The translations under genes were made by a program, and so were the position numbers. Of a DNA stretch of 64,000 nt, positions 42,444-52,036 are shown piece by piece; position 1 is the stretch's first letter; every line of letters starts with the position of its first letter. The stretch is from Chloroflexota bacterium. Its GTDB lineage: Bacteria > Chloroflexota > Anaerolineae > UBA2200. The notes beneath the pieces were generated by a model. The model was not told the DNA's origin and did not search any database. It saw nothing but the letters and a program-made list of their open reading frames with translations. The stretch is from the NCBI GenBank assembly GCA_014360905.1, contig JACIWW010000010.1, positions 1 through 64,000 on the forward strand, in the 5' to 3' direction.

Positions 42444-42480
42444 GTGAAAAGGGCAGAGAAGCATTGCCGAGTGTCGCACG

Positions 42481-43542
42481 TCATCGGACTGTGCCGCTCT
42501 GCTTTCCCTCCTTTCTACCTCGTCTTGACCCGTTGTGTGGGCGTTGTCCAATCAGCGCAACCCAGTCTTTCTTCATGCGACGTTTACGCACCACCAGATT
42601 CGCTGCCGATAGAGCTTTGCATACCGCATCTTCTTGTGGCTGAATGATTCCTGAAACGATGAATGTACCGCCCATGGCCAGGCATTGTGCCATTACATGG
42701 GCTGACCTGGCAATGACATCGGCGGTGATATTCATGACGCACACATCAAAGACTCCATTCCAAAGCCCAGATGCATTGAAAATCTTTGGTATGTGGTTCG
42801 CTTCCTTCGTTGTCGGACCTGCCATGAGGCAGACGAGGCTTTCTACTTCTTCAGAAGCGGAACAGGCTGGTAATACGCTTGACCCGTCCAAAGAAGATGT
42901 GAGGATTAGGGAAGCTTTTTGTAGCGATACGATTTCCTGTACTGAATTGCGAGCAAGGTTCTCACGTGCTACCTGTAGAGCCATGTCATCAATATCCAAA
43001 GCCACGACGTGGCCTGCTCCCAGCTTAGCCGCAGCAATTGCCAAGATGCCCGAACCAGTGCCTACATCCAGCACTTGTTGACCAGGCTGCAGATGCTGCT
43101 CGAGAGCCTCCAGGCTCAAACGTGTGGAAGGGTGAAGGCCAGTTCCAAAGGCCAGGCCGGGGTCGAGTTCAATGACTATTTGACCTGGAGTGGCCGTATA
43201 CGAAAGCCAAGAAGGCTTGACCACGATGCGTTTTCCGATACGCTGTACCTTGTAGTCGGATTTCCAAGCTTCTGCCCAGTCTGTTTGGGAGAGCCAACGT
43301 GTAGCGGGGGATGGAATGGGGTAAATTTGTCCTAGGTGCCACAGAGCTTCTTCGATCTTTGGTAGGATGACATCGCTTTGCTCGGTTGAGAGGAATGTTT
43401 TCACCCTGACTGTAGGAGATTTGCGTGTTCCCAGCCACACTTCTTCGATCACTGCACCGCTTGGGTTATATTGGTTGAATAGGGCACTCACTGCCTCTGC
43501 CGCCTCGCTATCTGTTTCCACGCTAATCTCAAACAACTTCAT
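42481..43542 (-). CDS. prmA: Ribosomal protein L11 methyltransferase with an insertion
   Basis: 353 residues, about 60 longer than the typical PrmA. The N-terminal substrate domain is followed by DPGLAFGTGLHPSTRLSLEAL, SAM motif VLDVGTGSGILAIAAAKLG, and VALDIDDMALQVAREN. Between SLQKASL and the motif VMNITADVI there is an extra ~45 residues with several Ser/Cys (ILTSSLDGSSVLPACSAS region). The C-terminus has a basic tail. It trimethylates L11. ATG 43542 fits the family start MKLFEIS; the frame runs to 43557. Confidence 0.92.
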   Translation of the reverse strand: MKLFEISVETDSEAAEAVSALFNQYNPSGAVIEEVWLGTRKSPTVRVKTFLSTEQSDVILPKIEEALWHLGQIYPIPSPATRWLSQTDWAEAWKSDYKVQRIGKRIVVKPSWLSYTATPGQIVIELDPGLAFGTGLHPSTRLSLEALEQHLQPGQQVLDVGTGSGILAIAAAKLGAGHVVALDIDDMALQVARENLARNSVQEIVSLQKASLILTSSLDGSSVLPACSASEEVESLVCLMAGPTTKEANHIPKIFNASGLWNGVFDVCVMNITADVIARSAHVMAQCLAMGGTFIVSGIIQPQEDAVCKALSAANLVVRKRRMKKDWVALIGQRPHNGSRRGRKEGKQSGTVR

Positions 43543-43560
43543 AACGGCAATTAACACAGG

Positions 43561-44673
43561 TTAGATGCGAAACGCATCTTTGAGCTTTTCAAACACGTTG
43601 CGGTTGTCTTGGAGGATAGCCTCCTTGCCCATGGTTTTGGAAAGTTCACGCAACAACCGTTTCTGTTCTGCGGTCAAGTTGGTGGGAGTGGCCACAAAGA
43701 CGGTCACCACTTGATCTCCCCGACCATTACGACGTAAATACGGTACACCTCTTTCCTTGATGATAAAAGACTGTCCTGTTTGAGTACCTGCCGGGATGGT
43801 CAGTTTCACATCACCATCGAGGGTGGGAACGGTGATTTCATCGCCCAAAGCAGCCTGAACCATGTTGATGGTGATGTTCAGATGGATGTCATTTTCTTTC
43901 CGCCGGAAGTAGCGATGAGGTTTTACCGAGACAAAAACATAGAGATGACCCGGAGGACCTCCATTGATGCCTGCGTTGCCTTCGCCAGCGAGGCGAATGC
44001 GCATGCCATCATCTACACCTGGTGGGATCGTTACCGTGATGCGTTTTCTGCGACGAACCCGCTGTTGTCCGCGACATTCAGGACAAGGATTAGAGATGAC
44101 TTTTCCCTCTCCTTGGCAAATTGGGCATGTGGAAACGTTGACGAATGAGCCGAAAATGGACGAACGCACTCGACGTACTTGGCCTGTCCCCCCGCATTCG
44201 GGACAACGGGTGGGACGGGAGCCTGGCTCGGCACCAGTGCCATTGCATGTCGGGCAGAGCGCGAGCTGCTCGATTTCCAGCTCCTTCTCGACGCCGAACA
44301 CGGCTTCCTCGAAGGACAAGGACAAGTCAGCGCGGAGGTCCTCGCCCGCGCGAGGCCCCTTTTGGGTACGCGTGCCAGCAAAGCCACCGAAGAAGCTCTC
44401 GAAGATATCGCTCAGGTCGGGGAAGCCAGCGAAATCGCCCAAGCCGCCCTCTACCCCGCTATGTCCAAAGCGGTCATAAGCCAGCCGTTTCTGCTCATCG
44501 CTGAGAACTTCGTATGCTTCGTTGATCTCTTTGAAGCGCTCTTCGGCTTCGGGGCTTTTGTTCACATCAGGATGATACATGCGGGCAAGTCGACGGTAAG
44601 CCTTACGGATATCGTCCGTGCTGGCATTGCGATCTACGCCCAATATATCATAATAGTCACGCTTTGTACCCAT
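43561..44673 (-). CDS. dnaJ: Chaperone DnaJ
   Basis: 370 residues. J domain with HPD (YHPDVN, residues 33-35), Gly/Phe-rich linker, four zinc CXXCXGXG-type repeats ([32 protein letters not shown], the last degenerate), then the client-binding domain. It stimulates DnaK. It has its own promoter after a terminator that follows dnaK, so it is not simply the last gene of the hrcA operon. Confidence 0.97.
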   Translation of the reverse strand: MGTKRDYYDILGVDRNASTDDIRKAYRRLARMYHPDVNKSPEAEERFKEINEAYEVLSDEQKRLAYDRFGHSGVEGGLGDFAGFPDLSDIFESFFGGFAGTRTQKGPRAGEDLRADLSLSFEEAVFGVEKELEIEQLALCPTCNGTGAEPGSRPTRCPECGGTGQVRRVRSSIFGSFVNVSTCPICQGEGKVISNPCPECRGQQRVRRRKRITVTIPPGVDDGMRIRLAGEGNAGINGGPPGHLYVFVSVKPHRYFRRKENDIHLNITINMVQAALGDEITVPTLDGDVKLTIPAGTQTGQSFIIKERGVPYLRRNGRGDQVVTVFVATPTNLTAEQKRLLRELSKTMGKEAILQDNRNVFEKLKDAFRI

Positions 44674-44703
44674 ATCGGTCTTTCAGCATCCGCATTTGGA
44701 TGA

Positions 44704-44732
44704 TAGTATACACCAATGCTTGATGAGGAACA
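44704..44732 (-). promoter_or_regulatory. Promoter of dnaJ
   Basis: On the minus strand TTGTTC (44727-44732), 17 bp, TATACT (44704-44709), about 30 bp before the dnaJ ATG. No CIRCE element is seen here. Confidence 0.65.
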
Positions 44733-44735
44733 AAC

Positions 44736-44766
44736 GAAAAGGGGGATTGCCCCCTAATCCCCCTTT
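44736..44766 (-). terminator. Terminator after dnaK
   Basis: A perfect inverted repeat AAAAGGGGGATT (44736-44747) and AATCCCCCTTTT (44755-44766), with flanking T tracts on both strands. It ends the hrcA-grpE-dnaK transcript on the minus strand. Confidence 0.85.
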
Positions 44767-44790
44767 TGCTGCTACGACGTACTACTTGCC

Positions 44791-46683
44791 TTATACTTCT
44801 CGAAATTCTCCTTCGACTGTGCCTTCATCCGGTGGCTCTTGCCGGCTTTCTCCACCAGGTGGGGGCGAAGTAGGGCCAGTACGTTGGTACATCGCTGCCC
44901 CGATACGCTGTAAAGCCTCGCTCAATTCCTGCGTGGTACTGCGGATACGGTAGATATCCTGGCCTTGCAGGGCGGAGCGCACAGCGGCGATTTTGCCTTC
45001 TACCTCGCTGCGTATATTGGCTGGCACCTTATCGCCCAGTTCCCGCAGCGTCTTCTCTGCGGTATAAGCCATTGAGTCGGCATTGTTGCGCGCTTCGGCC
45101 TCTTCTTTGCGCCGACGGTCTTCCTCCGCGTGGCGCTCGGCTTCGCGTACCATGCGCTCCACTTCTTCCTTGGTGAGTCCGCTAGATGCAGTGATGGTAA
45201 TCTTCTGCTCGCGGCCAGTCGCCTTGTCCTGCGCGCTAACATGCAAGATGCCATCGGCATCAATGTCAAATGTTACCTCGATCTGCGGGATGCCGCGCGG
45301 CGCTGGCGGGATGCCATCTAGGATAAAGCGGCCAAGGGTTTTGTTGTCAGCCGCCATTGGGCGCTCACCCTGTACCACATGGATCTCCACACTGGTTTGG
45401 CCATCGGCCGCTGTGGAGAAAATCTGACTCTTCCTCGTGGGGATGGTGGTATTGCGCTCGATAATGGGGGTGGCAACGCCGCCCAGGGTCTCGATGCCCA
45501 AGGTCAATGGCGTGACGTCGAGCAGCAATACATCCCTGACCTCACCACCTAGCACAGCAGCCTGGATAGCCGCACCCACCGCCACCACTTCATCTGGGTT
45601 GACGCTCTTATTGGGCTCTTTGCCGAAGAACCTGCGTACGGTCTCTTGTACCAGTGGCATGCGTGTCTGGCCACCGACTAGCACGACCTCATCAATATCT
45701 GCCGGAGTGAGCTTTGCATCCTTCAACGCCTGCTCGACTGGTCCAATAGTCTTTTCCACCAAGTCCCCCACCAATTGTTCCAGTTTGGAACGGGTCAGGG
45801 TCATGACTAAGTGTTTGGGACCAGTCTGGTCCGCAGTGATGAAGGGCAGGTTGATCTCCGTTTGCATCACGGTAGACAATTCTTTCTTGGCTTTTTCGGC
45901 CGCTTCCTTAAGGCGTTGCAGAGCCATGCGATCTTGGCGTAGATCAATGCCATGTTCCTTTTTGAACTCGTCTGCAATCCAATCGATGATGCGCATATCA
46001 AAATCATCGCCACCAAGGAAGGTGTCACCGTTGGTGGAGATCACCTCAAATACACCCTCGCCGATGCTCAGAATGGAGATGTCAAAGGTGCCACCTCCCA
46101 AGTCGTAAACCGCAATCTGTTCATCTTTTTTCTTGTCCAGCCCATAGGCCAGCGAGGATGCTGTAGGCTCGTTGATGATGCGTAGCACTTCCAAACCAGC
46201 GATCTTGCCTGCGTCCTTTGTAGCCTGGCGCTGTGAGTCGTTGAAGTAGGCCGGAACGGTAATGACGGCCTGTGTGACTGGTTCGCCCAAGTATGCTTCC
46301 GCATCAGCCTTGAGCTTTTGTAGGATCATCGCCGAAATCTCGGGTGGTGAATACGATTTGCCACCCATGACGACCCATGCATCTCCATTCGGTGCTTCAA
46401 TGATCTTATAAGGTAAGCGCTTCATTGCCTTTTGCACTTCGGGGTCTCTGAACTTTCGCCCCATAAGGCGTTTGATGGAGAAAATTGTATTCTCGGGATT
46501 GGTGACGGCTTGGCGGCGAGCTACCCAACCCACCAAGCGTTCACCGGTCTTGGGATTGATGGCTACCACTGAAGGGCAGAGCCTTTCCCCTTCCGAGGTG
46601 GGAATAACTACCGGCTCGCCTCCTTCCATCACCGCAACTACAGAAAATGTTGTTCCTAAGTCAATACCTACTATCTTGCCCAT
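44791..46683 (-). CDS. dnaK: Chaperone DnaK (Hsp70)
   Basis: 630 residues. Nucleotide-binding domain signatures [41 protein letters not shown] and [11 protein letters not shown], the substrate-binding domain with its [15 protein letters not shown] strand region, and a helical lid ending in a charged tail. Central Hsp70 of the cell. It follows grpE by 21 bp, and the whole operon is controlled by CIRCE. Confidence 0.98.
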   Translation of the reverse strand: MGKIVGIDLGTTFSVVAVMEGGEPVVIPTSEGERLCPSVVAINPKTGERLVGWVARRQAVTNPENTIFSIKRLMGRKFRDPEVQKAMKRLPYKIIEAPNGDAWVVMGGKSYSPPEISAMILQKLKADAEAYLGEPVTQAVITVPAYFNDSQRQATKDAGKIAGLEVLRIINEPTASSLAYGLDKKKDEQIAVYDLGGGTFDISILSIGEGVFEVISTNGDTFLGGDDFDMRIIDWIADEFKKEHGIDLRQDRMALQRLKEAAEKAKKELSTVMQTEINLPFITADQTGPKHLVMTLTRSKLEQLVGDLVEKTIGPVEQALKDAKLTPADIDEVVLVGGQTRMPLVQETVRRFFGKEPNKSVNPDEVVAVGAAIQAAVLGGEVRDVLLLDVTPLTLGIETLGGVATPIIERNTTIPTRKSQIFSTAADGQTSVEIHVVQGERPMAADNKTLGRFILDGIPPAPRGIPQIEVTFDIDADGILHVSAQDKATGREQKITITASSGLTKEEVERMVREAERHAEEDRRRKEEAEARNNADSMAYTAEKTLRELGDKVPANIRSEVEGKIAAVRSALQGQDIYRIRSTTQELSEALQRIGAAMYQRTGPTSPPPGGESRQEPPDEGTVEGEFREV

Positions 46684-46704
46684 ATGTTTCCTCCTGGGAA
46701 TGAA

Positions 46705-47361
46705 TTACTTGGTTGTACTATGTTCCTCTTGGTTGTCTGCCTGCTCAGCAGCACGGGTTTCTTCTGCTGCTTTGTTGTTCTGTGTGTTTTTGGATACTAC
46801 TACCATGGCCGGGCGGAGCACTCGATCGTGTAGAGTGTAACCTCTTTGTACGATAGCAATCACCTGGCCATCTGGGTAGGTAGTGTTTTCCTCCTGTTTG
46901 ACTGCTTGATGCACAGAAGGATCGAAGGGCTTGCCCACCGCCTCGATTTCTTTGAGGCCCTGTTGCTCCATGATGAGGCGCAACTTGCGCTCGATGAGAG
47001 CCAAGCCCTCGATCCAGGTAAGGCTATTCAACGCAGCAGGCATTGTCTGGAATGCGCGCTCAAAGTCGTCCAGTATCGCGAGTAGCTTAGTGATCAGGTC
47101 AGCCTGACCAAACTTGAGCCATTCTGCCCGCTCCCTATCCACGCGCTTGCGATAATTCTCCAGATCCGCTGCCGTGCGTTTCCATTGCGTTAGATGATAC
47201 TCAGCCAGTTTCTTTTGTTTCTCCATTTCCTGCTGAAGCGACTCGATATCCCGAGTTTGTTCCTCAGCCGGTGCAGTTGTCTCCGTTGCGTCTGCTTTGA
47301 ATTCTGAGGGCTGATTCTGTTCAGCAGTTTTTTCTACTTGGCTTTTCTCTTCTTCAGACAT
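46705..47361 (-). CDS. grpE: Nucleotide exchange factor GrpE
   Basis: 218 residues. An acidic, Gln/Glu-rich disordered start, a long coiled coil (RDIESLQQEMEKQKKLAEYH), then the beta-wing domain ending VVQRGYTLHDRVLRPAMVVV-like (AIVQRGYTLHDRVLRPAMVV). It exchanges ADP on DnaK. The ATG follows GGAGGG. Operon with hrcA and dnaK. Confidence 0.95.
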   Translation of the reverse strand: MSEEEKSQVEKTAEQNQPSEFKADATETTAPAEEQTRDIESLQQEMEKQKKLAEYHLTQWKRTAADLENYRKRVDRERAEWLKFGQADLITKLLAILDDFERAFQTMPAALNSLTWIEGLALIERKLRLIMEQQGLKEIEAVGKPFDPSVHQAVKQEENTTYPDGQVIAIVQRGYTLHDRVLRPAMVVVSKNTQNNKAAEETRAAEQADNQEEHSTTK

Positions 47362-47444
47362 GATGCTTACCCTCCTGTAACGTTGTTCTCTACCTGTGCT
47401 GCAATGAGCTAGGATTCGTGTCTAGGTCATTGCCTCAAACGAGG

Positions 47445-48488
47445 TCATGCTCCGTACAGACGGTGCAGCAAGTCGTTCATCAGGCTAGCAACATAACGCA
47501 CTACAGAGACGGCTCGCCCATACGGCATGCGCATGGGACCCAACACGCCTAGAATGCCATTCGCTTCGCCAGGCAAGCCATATCCAGACAAGACCAGACT
47601 GCAATCCCTAAGCTCCGCCCATTTGCTTTCGTTGCCAATGATTACCTGAATGCCATTGGCCAATTGGGCTTCGCTCAAAATAGCCTGTAGTGTATTATCC
47701 TGTTCCAGGATTTGCAGGACCTGTCGCGCTCGTTCGATCTCGACAAACTCGGGTTGACGCAGGATGTGCACCAGGCCATCGCGGTAGATCTCACGAGTGC
47801 CTTGGGCTTCATGGGATTGCATCAGTTCCACAATGCGTTTGCTGACTTCGGCCTCGAGAGTCTCTTCTTCGGGATAAATCTTGGCCTGTATTGTTGCCTG
47901 TGCCTGATGTGCATCGAGATTGGCAAACTGTTGATTCAGTTTGTTCGAGACGCGACTCAAATCCTCCTGAGCTACAGGTTTGCTGAACACCATCATTTGC
48001 TGGTGTACGGAGCTATCTTGCAGCACCAAGATCATCAAGCCCGTCAGTTCACTAATAGAGATGAGTTCGACATGGCGGAAGCGCGCTTGCCGGGCCTGCG
48101 GCACGGCGATCAGAGAGGCGCTCTGGGCCGTGCGGGCTAGTACGGCAGCAGCCAGTCTCATCCATTGGTCCAGATCGAGACTAATCTGGTGAAATTGATG
48201 TCGGATCATGAGTTGCTCCGACAAGGGCAATTCTGACTCTTCCATGAGCTTCTCAACGAAATAACGATAGCCCTTTGCCGTCGGCACGCGGCCGGCTGAG
48301 GTATGAGGCTGCATGAGATAGCCCAATTCGGTCAGTTCGGCAAACTCATTGCGGATTGTCGCAGGGCTTACGCCCAAGCTATAACGCTGGCAAATAATCT
48401 CGGAACCGACCGGTCTGGCCATCGCAATATATTCGCGCACAACAACGCCCAAAATTTCTTGTTGTCTTTGAGATAGTTCTTCCATCAT
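47445..48488 (-). CDS. hrcA: Heat-inducible transcription repressor HrcA
   Basis: 347 residues. N-terminal winged helix (RQQEILGVVVREYIAMARPV, then SPATIRNEFAELTELGYL and PHTSAGRVPTAKGYRYFV), a central GAF-like domain, and the C-terminal YGLPGEANGILGVLGPMRMPY segment. It represses its own operon by binding CIRCE; GroE-assisted folding is the known sensing mechanism in other bacteria. It is the first gene of the operon. Confidence 0.97.
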   Translation of the reverse strand: MMEELSQRQQEILGVVVREYIAMARPVGSEIICQRYSLGVSPATIRNEFAELTELGYLMQPHTSAGRVPTAKGYRYFVEKLMEESELPLSEQLMIRHQFHQISLDLDQWMRLAAAVLARTAQSASLIAVPQARQARFRHVELISISELTGLMILVLQDSSVHQQMMVFSKPVAQEDLSRVSNKLNQQFANLDAHQAQATIQAKIYPEEETLEAEVSKRIVELMQSHEAQGTREIYRDGLVHILRQPEFVEIERARQVLQILEQDNTLQAILSEAQLANGIQVIIGNESKWAELRDCSLVLSGYGLPGEANGILGVLGPMRMPYGRAVSVVRYVASLMNDLLHRLYGA

Positions 48489-48525
48489 TTTCTAATTAGC
48501 CTTCCCAGCAGCAACGCTCGCTTTG

Positions 48526-48552
48526 TTAGCACTCATCTCTATTGAGTGCTAA
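48526..48552. promoter_or_regulatory. CIRCE operator
   Basis: TTAGCACTC, 9-bp spacer, GAGTGCTAA: a perfect CIRCE inverted repeat. It begins two bases downstream of the hrcA -10 box, so HrcA binding should block transcription initiation. Confidence 0.98.
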
Positions 48553-48553
48553 A

Positions 48554-48582
48554 ATCATACCACGAGATGTCATTCTTGTCAA
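48554..48582 (-). promoter_or_regulatory. Promoter of hrcA-grpE-dnaK
   Basis: On the minus strand TTGACA (48577-48582), 17 bp, TATGAT (48554-48559), abutting CIRCE. Confidence 0.9.
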
Positions 48583-48616
48583 TATCTTTGAGCCAATTCA
48601 TATAAAAGTCTAATAG

Positions 48617-48649
48617 TAAAAAGAGCCTTTGTTAATCGCCAAAGGCTCT
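48617..48649 (-). terminator. Terminator after the sugar transferase gene
   Basis: AGAGCCTTTG and CAAAGGCTCT form a perfect 10-bp stem (48622-48631 with 48640-48649), followed on the minus strand by TTTTT. Confidence 0.88.
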
Positions 48650-48687
48650 CTTGTGCGATGCCCAATCTCAACTTAGGCATTGGCTGC

Positions 48688-50082
48688 TTAGTAAGCGTTC
48701 TTATCGCGAAAGATGTTGAAGAAGGTCTTGATCAAAATTTTGATATCCAGAAGCAAAGACCAGTTTTCAATGTACCACAGGTCGTATTTGGTGCGCTCTA
48801 CGATGGAGGTGTCGCCACGTAAACCATTCACTTGAGCCCACCCAGTCATGCCGGCTTTTTCTTTGTGGCGCTCCATATAACGCGGCACAATCTGACGGAA
48901 CTGCTCGACAAATATAGGACGCTCTGGACGGGGTCCTACCAGGCTCATATCCCCTAGCAATACATTGATGAATTGTGGTAATTCATCCAGAGAATGGCGG
49001 CGGATAAAGGTGCCCAGACGGGTGACTCGTGGATCATTTCTGGTGGCCCAAACTGGGCCAGTTTGTTTTTCTGCATCCACGCGCATGGAGCGGAACTTGA
49101 GCATCTGAAAAGGCTTTGCATCCAATCCCATGCGTTCCTGGGCGTAGAATACTGGTCCAGGCGAATCGAGTTTAATCAAAAGCGCGATGAGCAACATTAA
49201 CGGCGAGAGAAGAATCAGCATAGCAGCACTGACGACAATGTCCATGGCGCGTTTTAATGCCAGACGCCAACCACGCAAGGCCACGTCACGGACAGTGAGC
49301 AGCGGCAGCCCGTTCAGGTCATCAATACTGATCTCAGAAGCAATGATCTGAAACACGTCAGGGAAAACTCGCACAGCTGCTTTTTCGCGTTCGGCCTGTG
49401 AGATGAGATCCAGTATCTCCTCATGGCTAGCCTCGGGCAGGCCAATGATTACTTCCTGTATGTTGTGCTCGCGGATAAGAAAGCCTAGTTGCTGACGAGA
49501 GCCAAGAACAGGCAACCCGCTTACCTCTTTGCGCCCTGGTGAGTCGTCTGCAAATCCAACCGGTTGATAGCCTAGGTTGGGTGATTGGTTGATCTTTTGC
49601 AAAATCATCCGCCCTACATCACCGGCACCTACAATGAGCACTTTGGTAGGATGAGCAATGCGGTACCTGGCGTGCAAGTAATCGGTGAAAAGCCGCCCTA
49701 TCATGACCAAAGGGATGCTTAAGAGCCAGGCATAGATGACCATGGCGCGAGGGTAGTCCAACTCGTTTTTGTACACAAAGGAAGTCAAGGCAACTGAAGC
49801 AATGGTACCGAACGAGACGGCAGCCATAATGGAGTAAGATTTATCAATACGCGAGAGACCGGGCTTGAAATGATATAGTCGGTAGAAGAAGAAAGTGGCC
49901 AACAGAGTCACAATGTGGATGAACAGCATGCCGCCATAATAGCTGAACGGACGTGGGACGAGCGGACGCGGGTATTCCGTAACTCGTCGCAGCAGGTAGG
50001 CGCCAGCAAAGGATACGGCGCTCATAGCAGCATCCACAGCTACTGTGAAGAGGCCTAAAAACCAACTAGTTCTGCGCTGCAC
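48688..50082 (-). CDS. Polyprenyl-phosphate sugar-1-phosphate transferase (WcaJ/CpsE type)
   Basis: 464 residues. Four or five N-terminal TM helices, a central nucleotide-fold domain ([17 protein letters not shown], about residue 145-260), then the bacterial sugar transferase domain: [58 protein letters not shown], then [16 protein letters not shown]. It starts exopolysaccharide or glycan repeat-unit assembly by loading undecaprenyl phosphate. The start is a GTG (50082) behind GGAGATGGGAAG. Confidence 0.93.
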   Translation of the reverse strand: MQRRTSWFLGLFTVAVDAAMSAVSFAGAYLLRRVTEYPRPLVPRPFSYYGGMLFIHIVTLLATFFFYRLYHFKPGLSRIDKSYSIMAAVSFGTIASVALTSFVYKNELDYPRAMVIYAWLLSIPLVMIGRLFTDYLHARYRIAHPTKVLIVGAGDVGRMILQKINQSPNLGYQPVGFADDSPGRKEVSGLPVLGSRQQLGFLIREHNIQEVIIGLPEASHEEILDLISQAEREKAAVRVFPDVFQIIASEISIDDLNGLPLLTVRDVALRGWRLALKRAMDIVVSAAMLILLSPLMLLIALLIKLDSPGPVFYAQERMGLDAKPFQMLKFRSMRVDAEKQTGPVWATRNDPRVTRLGTFIRRHSLDELPQFINVLLGDMSLVGPRPERPIFVEQFRQIVPRYMERHKEKAGMTGWAQVNGLRGDTSIVERTKYDLWYIENWSLLLDIKILIKTFFNIFRDKNAY

Positions 50083-50187
50083 CTTCCCATCTCCACAGAA
50101 TAGGCTTACCCCGAAGGAACAAAGATGTTAAGAACGCATATTGCTGCTTTTTGGACCACGTTGACTTCTCAGACATTGATATCTATC

Positions 50188-50217
50188 ATTTTAGCACTGC
50201 AAGGCAGTCTGCGTCAA
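50188..50217 (-). promoter_or_regulatory. Promoter of the sugar transferase gene
   Basis: On the minus strand TTGACG (50212-50217), 18 bp, TAAAAT (50188-50193). It lies in the last codons of rimI and predicts a leader of about 100 nt. Confidence 0.55.
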
Positions 50218-50796
50218 CTGCGCAGCCAGCTTTTGTTGCAGAGAGGATTTCAGGGCTCGAAAGCGCCTCTGAAAAGAGAGCGAGGTAACCAACTCGGTGG
50301 TCATGATCAAAGCATCTTCGTTGTTATCCGAATAGTATCTCTTGCGCAGGCCGGCAGCCATGAAACCGTACTTCTGATAGAGCTTCTGCGCTGGGGAATT
50401 CGAGACCCTTACCTCCAAGGTGAGAACGGCTGCATTCAGCGCTATGGCGTGGTCAATCAGGTGCGTGAGCAGTAGCTCGCCAATACCTCGGCCGCGCCAG
50501 TTGGGATGTACAGCCAGAGTACAAATGTGTGCCTCATCCAGGATAAGCCAAAAGCCGCCATAGCCAATTATTTTGCCCTGTTGGCGAGTTTTGTTTGCGT
50601 TGTTTTGCTCGCCATGACTTGTGCTCGTCCGTGCAGGGCGGGCGACGAAAAAGTGGGCCATTGGATTGTAGTGCAGTTCGTACTCAAAGGCATGAGCCGA
50701 CCAAGGCAAACTGAAAATCATCCTCTCGAGGGCTGCTACTTCTGGCACGTCGGCAAGAGTCATTTTCTCCACGGTGTAGGGGATGTGATTGCCCAT
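50191..50796 (-). CDS. rimI: Ribosomal protein alanine N-acetyltransferase RimI
   Basis: 201 residues, a GNAT acetyltransferase. The acetyl-CoA loop is VHPNWRGRGIGELLLTHLI, then LEVRVSNSPAQKLYQKYGF and RKRYYSDNNEDALIM, typical of RimI. A ~20-residue hydrophilic insertion (RTSTSHGEQNNANKT region) interrupts the N-terminal half. It acetylates the N-terminus of S18 in other bacteria. ATG 50796 has GAGGG 10 nt upstream; the frame is open further upstream but overlaps tsaB. It follows tsaB by 13 bp. Confidence 0.92.
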   Translation of the reverse strand: MGNHIPYTVEKMTLADVPEVAALERMIFSLPWSAHAFEYELHYNPMAHFFVARPARTSTSHGEQNNANKTRQQGKIIGYGGFWLILDEAHICTLAVHPNWRGRGIGELLLTHLIDHAIALNAAVLTLEVRVSNSPAQKLYQKYGFMAAGLRKRYYSDNNEDALIMTTELVTSLSFQRRFRALKSSLQQKLAAQLTQTALQC

Positions 50797-50809
50797 TACA
50801 GACCAACCC

Positions 50810-51466
50810 TCACGCGTGCTGCAGATAGATAGGGGAAAGCAAGGACAAGTCATCCCTTTCCCCTGCAACAAATCGCTGCCAAGCAAGTTCAGCGAGATAG
50901 CCTGTGCGCCGCATGGCCAAAGCCGGGCTAACAATGATAGCTTGTCTGGGCACTGCCTCGCGCAATGCTTGGCCCAAACGCGGGTCAATTTCCCCGCAGA
51001 TTAGTGTCGGTTCTTTGAGGTAGGCAATGAGTTCGTCTACGTTAATAAGCATGTACTCGCTACGACGTTGCCAGGTACCAGCAAGTGCCTGATAGAAAGC
51101 GATGCACCATCTCCCCCGACCAGCAGGAATGACGGCACACACAGGCAAAGGCTGATGGGAATAAGCGTAGGCTGTGGCATCTAGGGTGGGCACTCCCAGC
51201 AAGGGGATGTCCAGAGCCAAAGCCAATCCCTTAGCCACGCTCATGCCAACGCGCAATCCAGTGAAGGAGCCAGGCCCTAGTGAAACGGCCACCGCGCCAA
51301 GATCGGATGGTGCTATTGCCTGTTGTTCACAAGCACACACAACATAGGTCATCAATTCCACTGTGTGGTTATCGCTTGTCCTCCACATCTGCTCGACCTG
51401 CAAGCCGTCTTGGTTGTATAGGGCAAGGCCTGCTATACGCGTAGCTGTGTCAATTGCCAGCAGCAC
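50810..51466 (-). CDS. tsaB: tRNA t6A biosynthesis protein TsaB
   Basis: 218 residues. N-terminal ASKHA fold start LLAIDTATRIAGLALY and the motif VSLGPGSFTGLRVGMSVAKG are diagnostic. It partners TsaD and TsaE to make threonylcarbamoyl-adenosine at tRNA position 37. It lies between tsaE and rimI. Confidence 0.95.
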   Translation of the reverse strand: MLLAIDTATRIAGLALYNQDGLQVEQMWRTSDNHTVELMTYVVCACEQQAIAPSDLGAVAVSLGPGSFTGLRVGMSVAKGLALALDIPLLGVPTLDATAYAYSHQPLPVCAVIPAGRGRWCIAFYQALAGTWQRRSEYMLINVDELIAYLKEPTLICGEIDPRLGQALREAVPRQAIIVSPALAMRRTGYLAELAWQRFVAGERDDLSLLSPIYLQHA

Positions 51467-51529
51467 GAGGAACTCCTTTGGTACATAATGCGTAGTGGGT
51501 GAGATTGCAGAGGGTTGTATACCAGGAGA

Positions 51530-52036
51530 CTATTCGCCTCCAAAGGCCTCCTGACGGAAGCGTTGTAATAATTCCTCATAACGTTTTCCCTGTGGTTCGA
51601 ACAACAACCCCCTTTTGGTATCCCCCAAATAATGTAAGGTGACCCATAGTCTTTCCTCGGGTAGCATTTGGCGCACGCGCTCAGCCCATTCAATAACACA
51701 GATGCCATCTCCATAGAGATAGTCTTCCAGCCCTAAAGTGCGTGCTTCGGCGATTGTTTCAATACGGTATAGGTCTATGTGGTAAAATTTGTGTCTGCGA
51801 TTGGGCACGCGATACTCGTTGACCATGATGAACGTGGGACTGGCGATAGCGGAAGTCACTCCTAGCCCGCGGCCAATGCCCTGCACTAGACAAGTTTTGC
51901 CTGTGCCCAATGCTCCCTCTAGGCAGACTAGGTCACCTCCTTGTAGCAAACGCCCAAGACGCTCGCCAACGCGTCGCGTTTGTTCCGTGCTATGGCTGAT
52001 AAAATCTAAACTATGGGCGGTGAGAATTGGCGTCAC
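51530..52036 (-). CDS. tsaE: tRNA t6A biosynthesis ATPase TsaE
   Basis: 168 residues. Walker A LEGALGTGKTCLVQGIGRGLG, then SPTFIMVNEY, HIDLYRI and the Walker-B like ICVIEWAERV. P-loop ATPase of the t6A complex. Its start overlaps the stop region of the upstream kinase-like gene by 4 nt; tsaB follows after 63 bp. Confidence 0.95.
   Translation of the reverse strand: MTPILTAHSLDFISHSTEQTRRVGERLGRLLQGGDLVCLEGALGTGKTCLVQGIGRGLGVTSAIASPTFIMVNEYRVPNRRHKFYHIDLYRIETIAEARTLGLEDYLYGDGICVIEWAERVRQMLPEERLWVTLHYLGDTKRGLLFEPQGKRYEELLQRFRQEAFGGE

Noticed and set aside
44179-44703. 174-codon frame antisense to dnaJ
   Set aside because: Covers the Gly- and Cys-rich zinc region on the opposite strand; no start context.
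45437-46108. 223-codon frame antisense to dnaK
   Set aside because: Ser/Thr/Pro-rich shadow of dnaK; the dnaK reading is beyond doubt.
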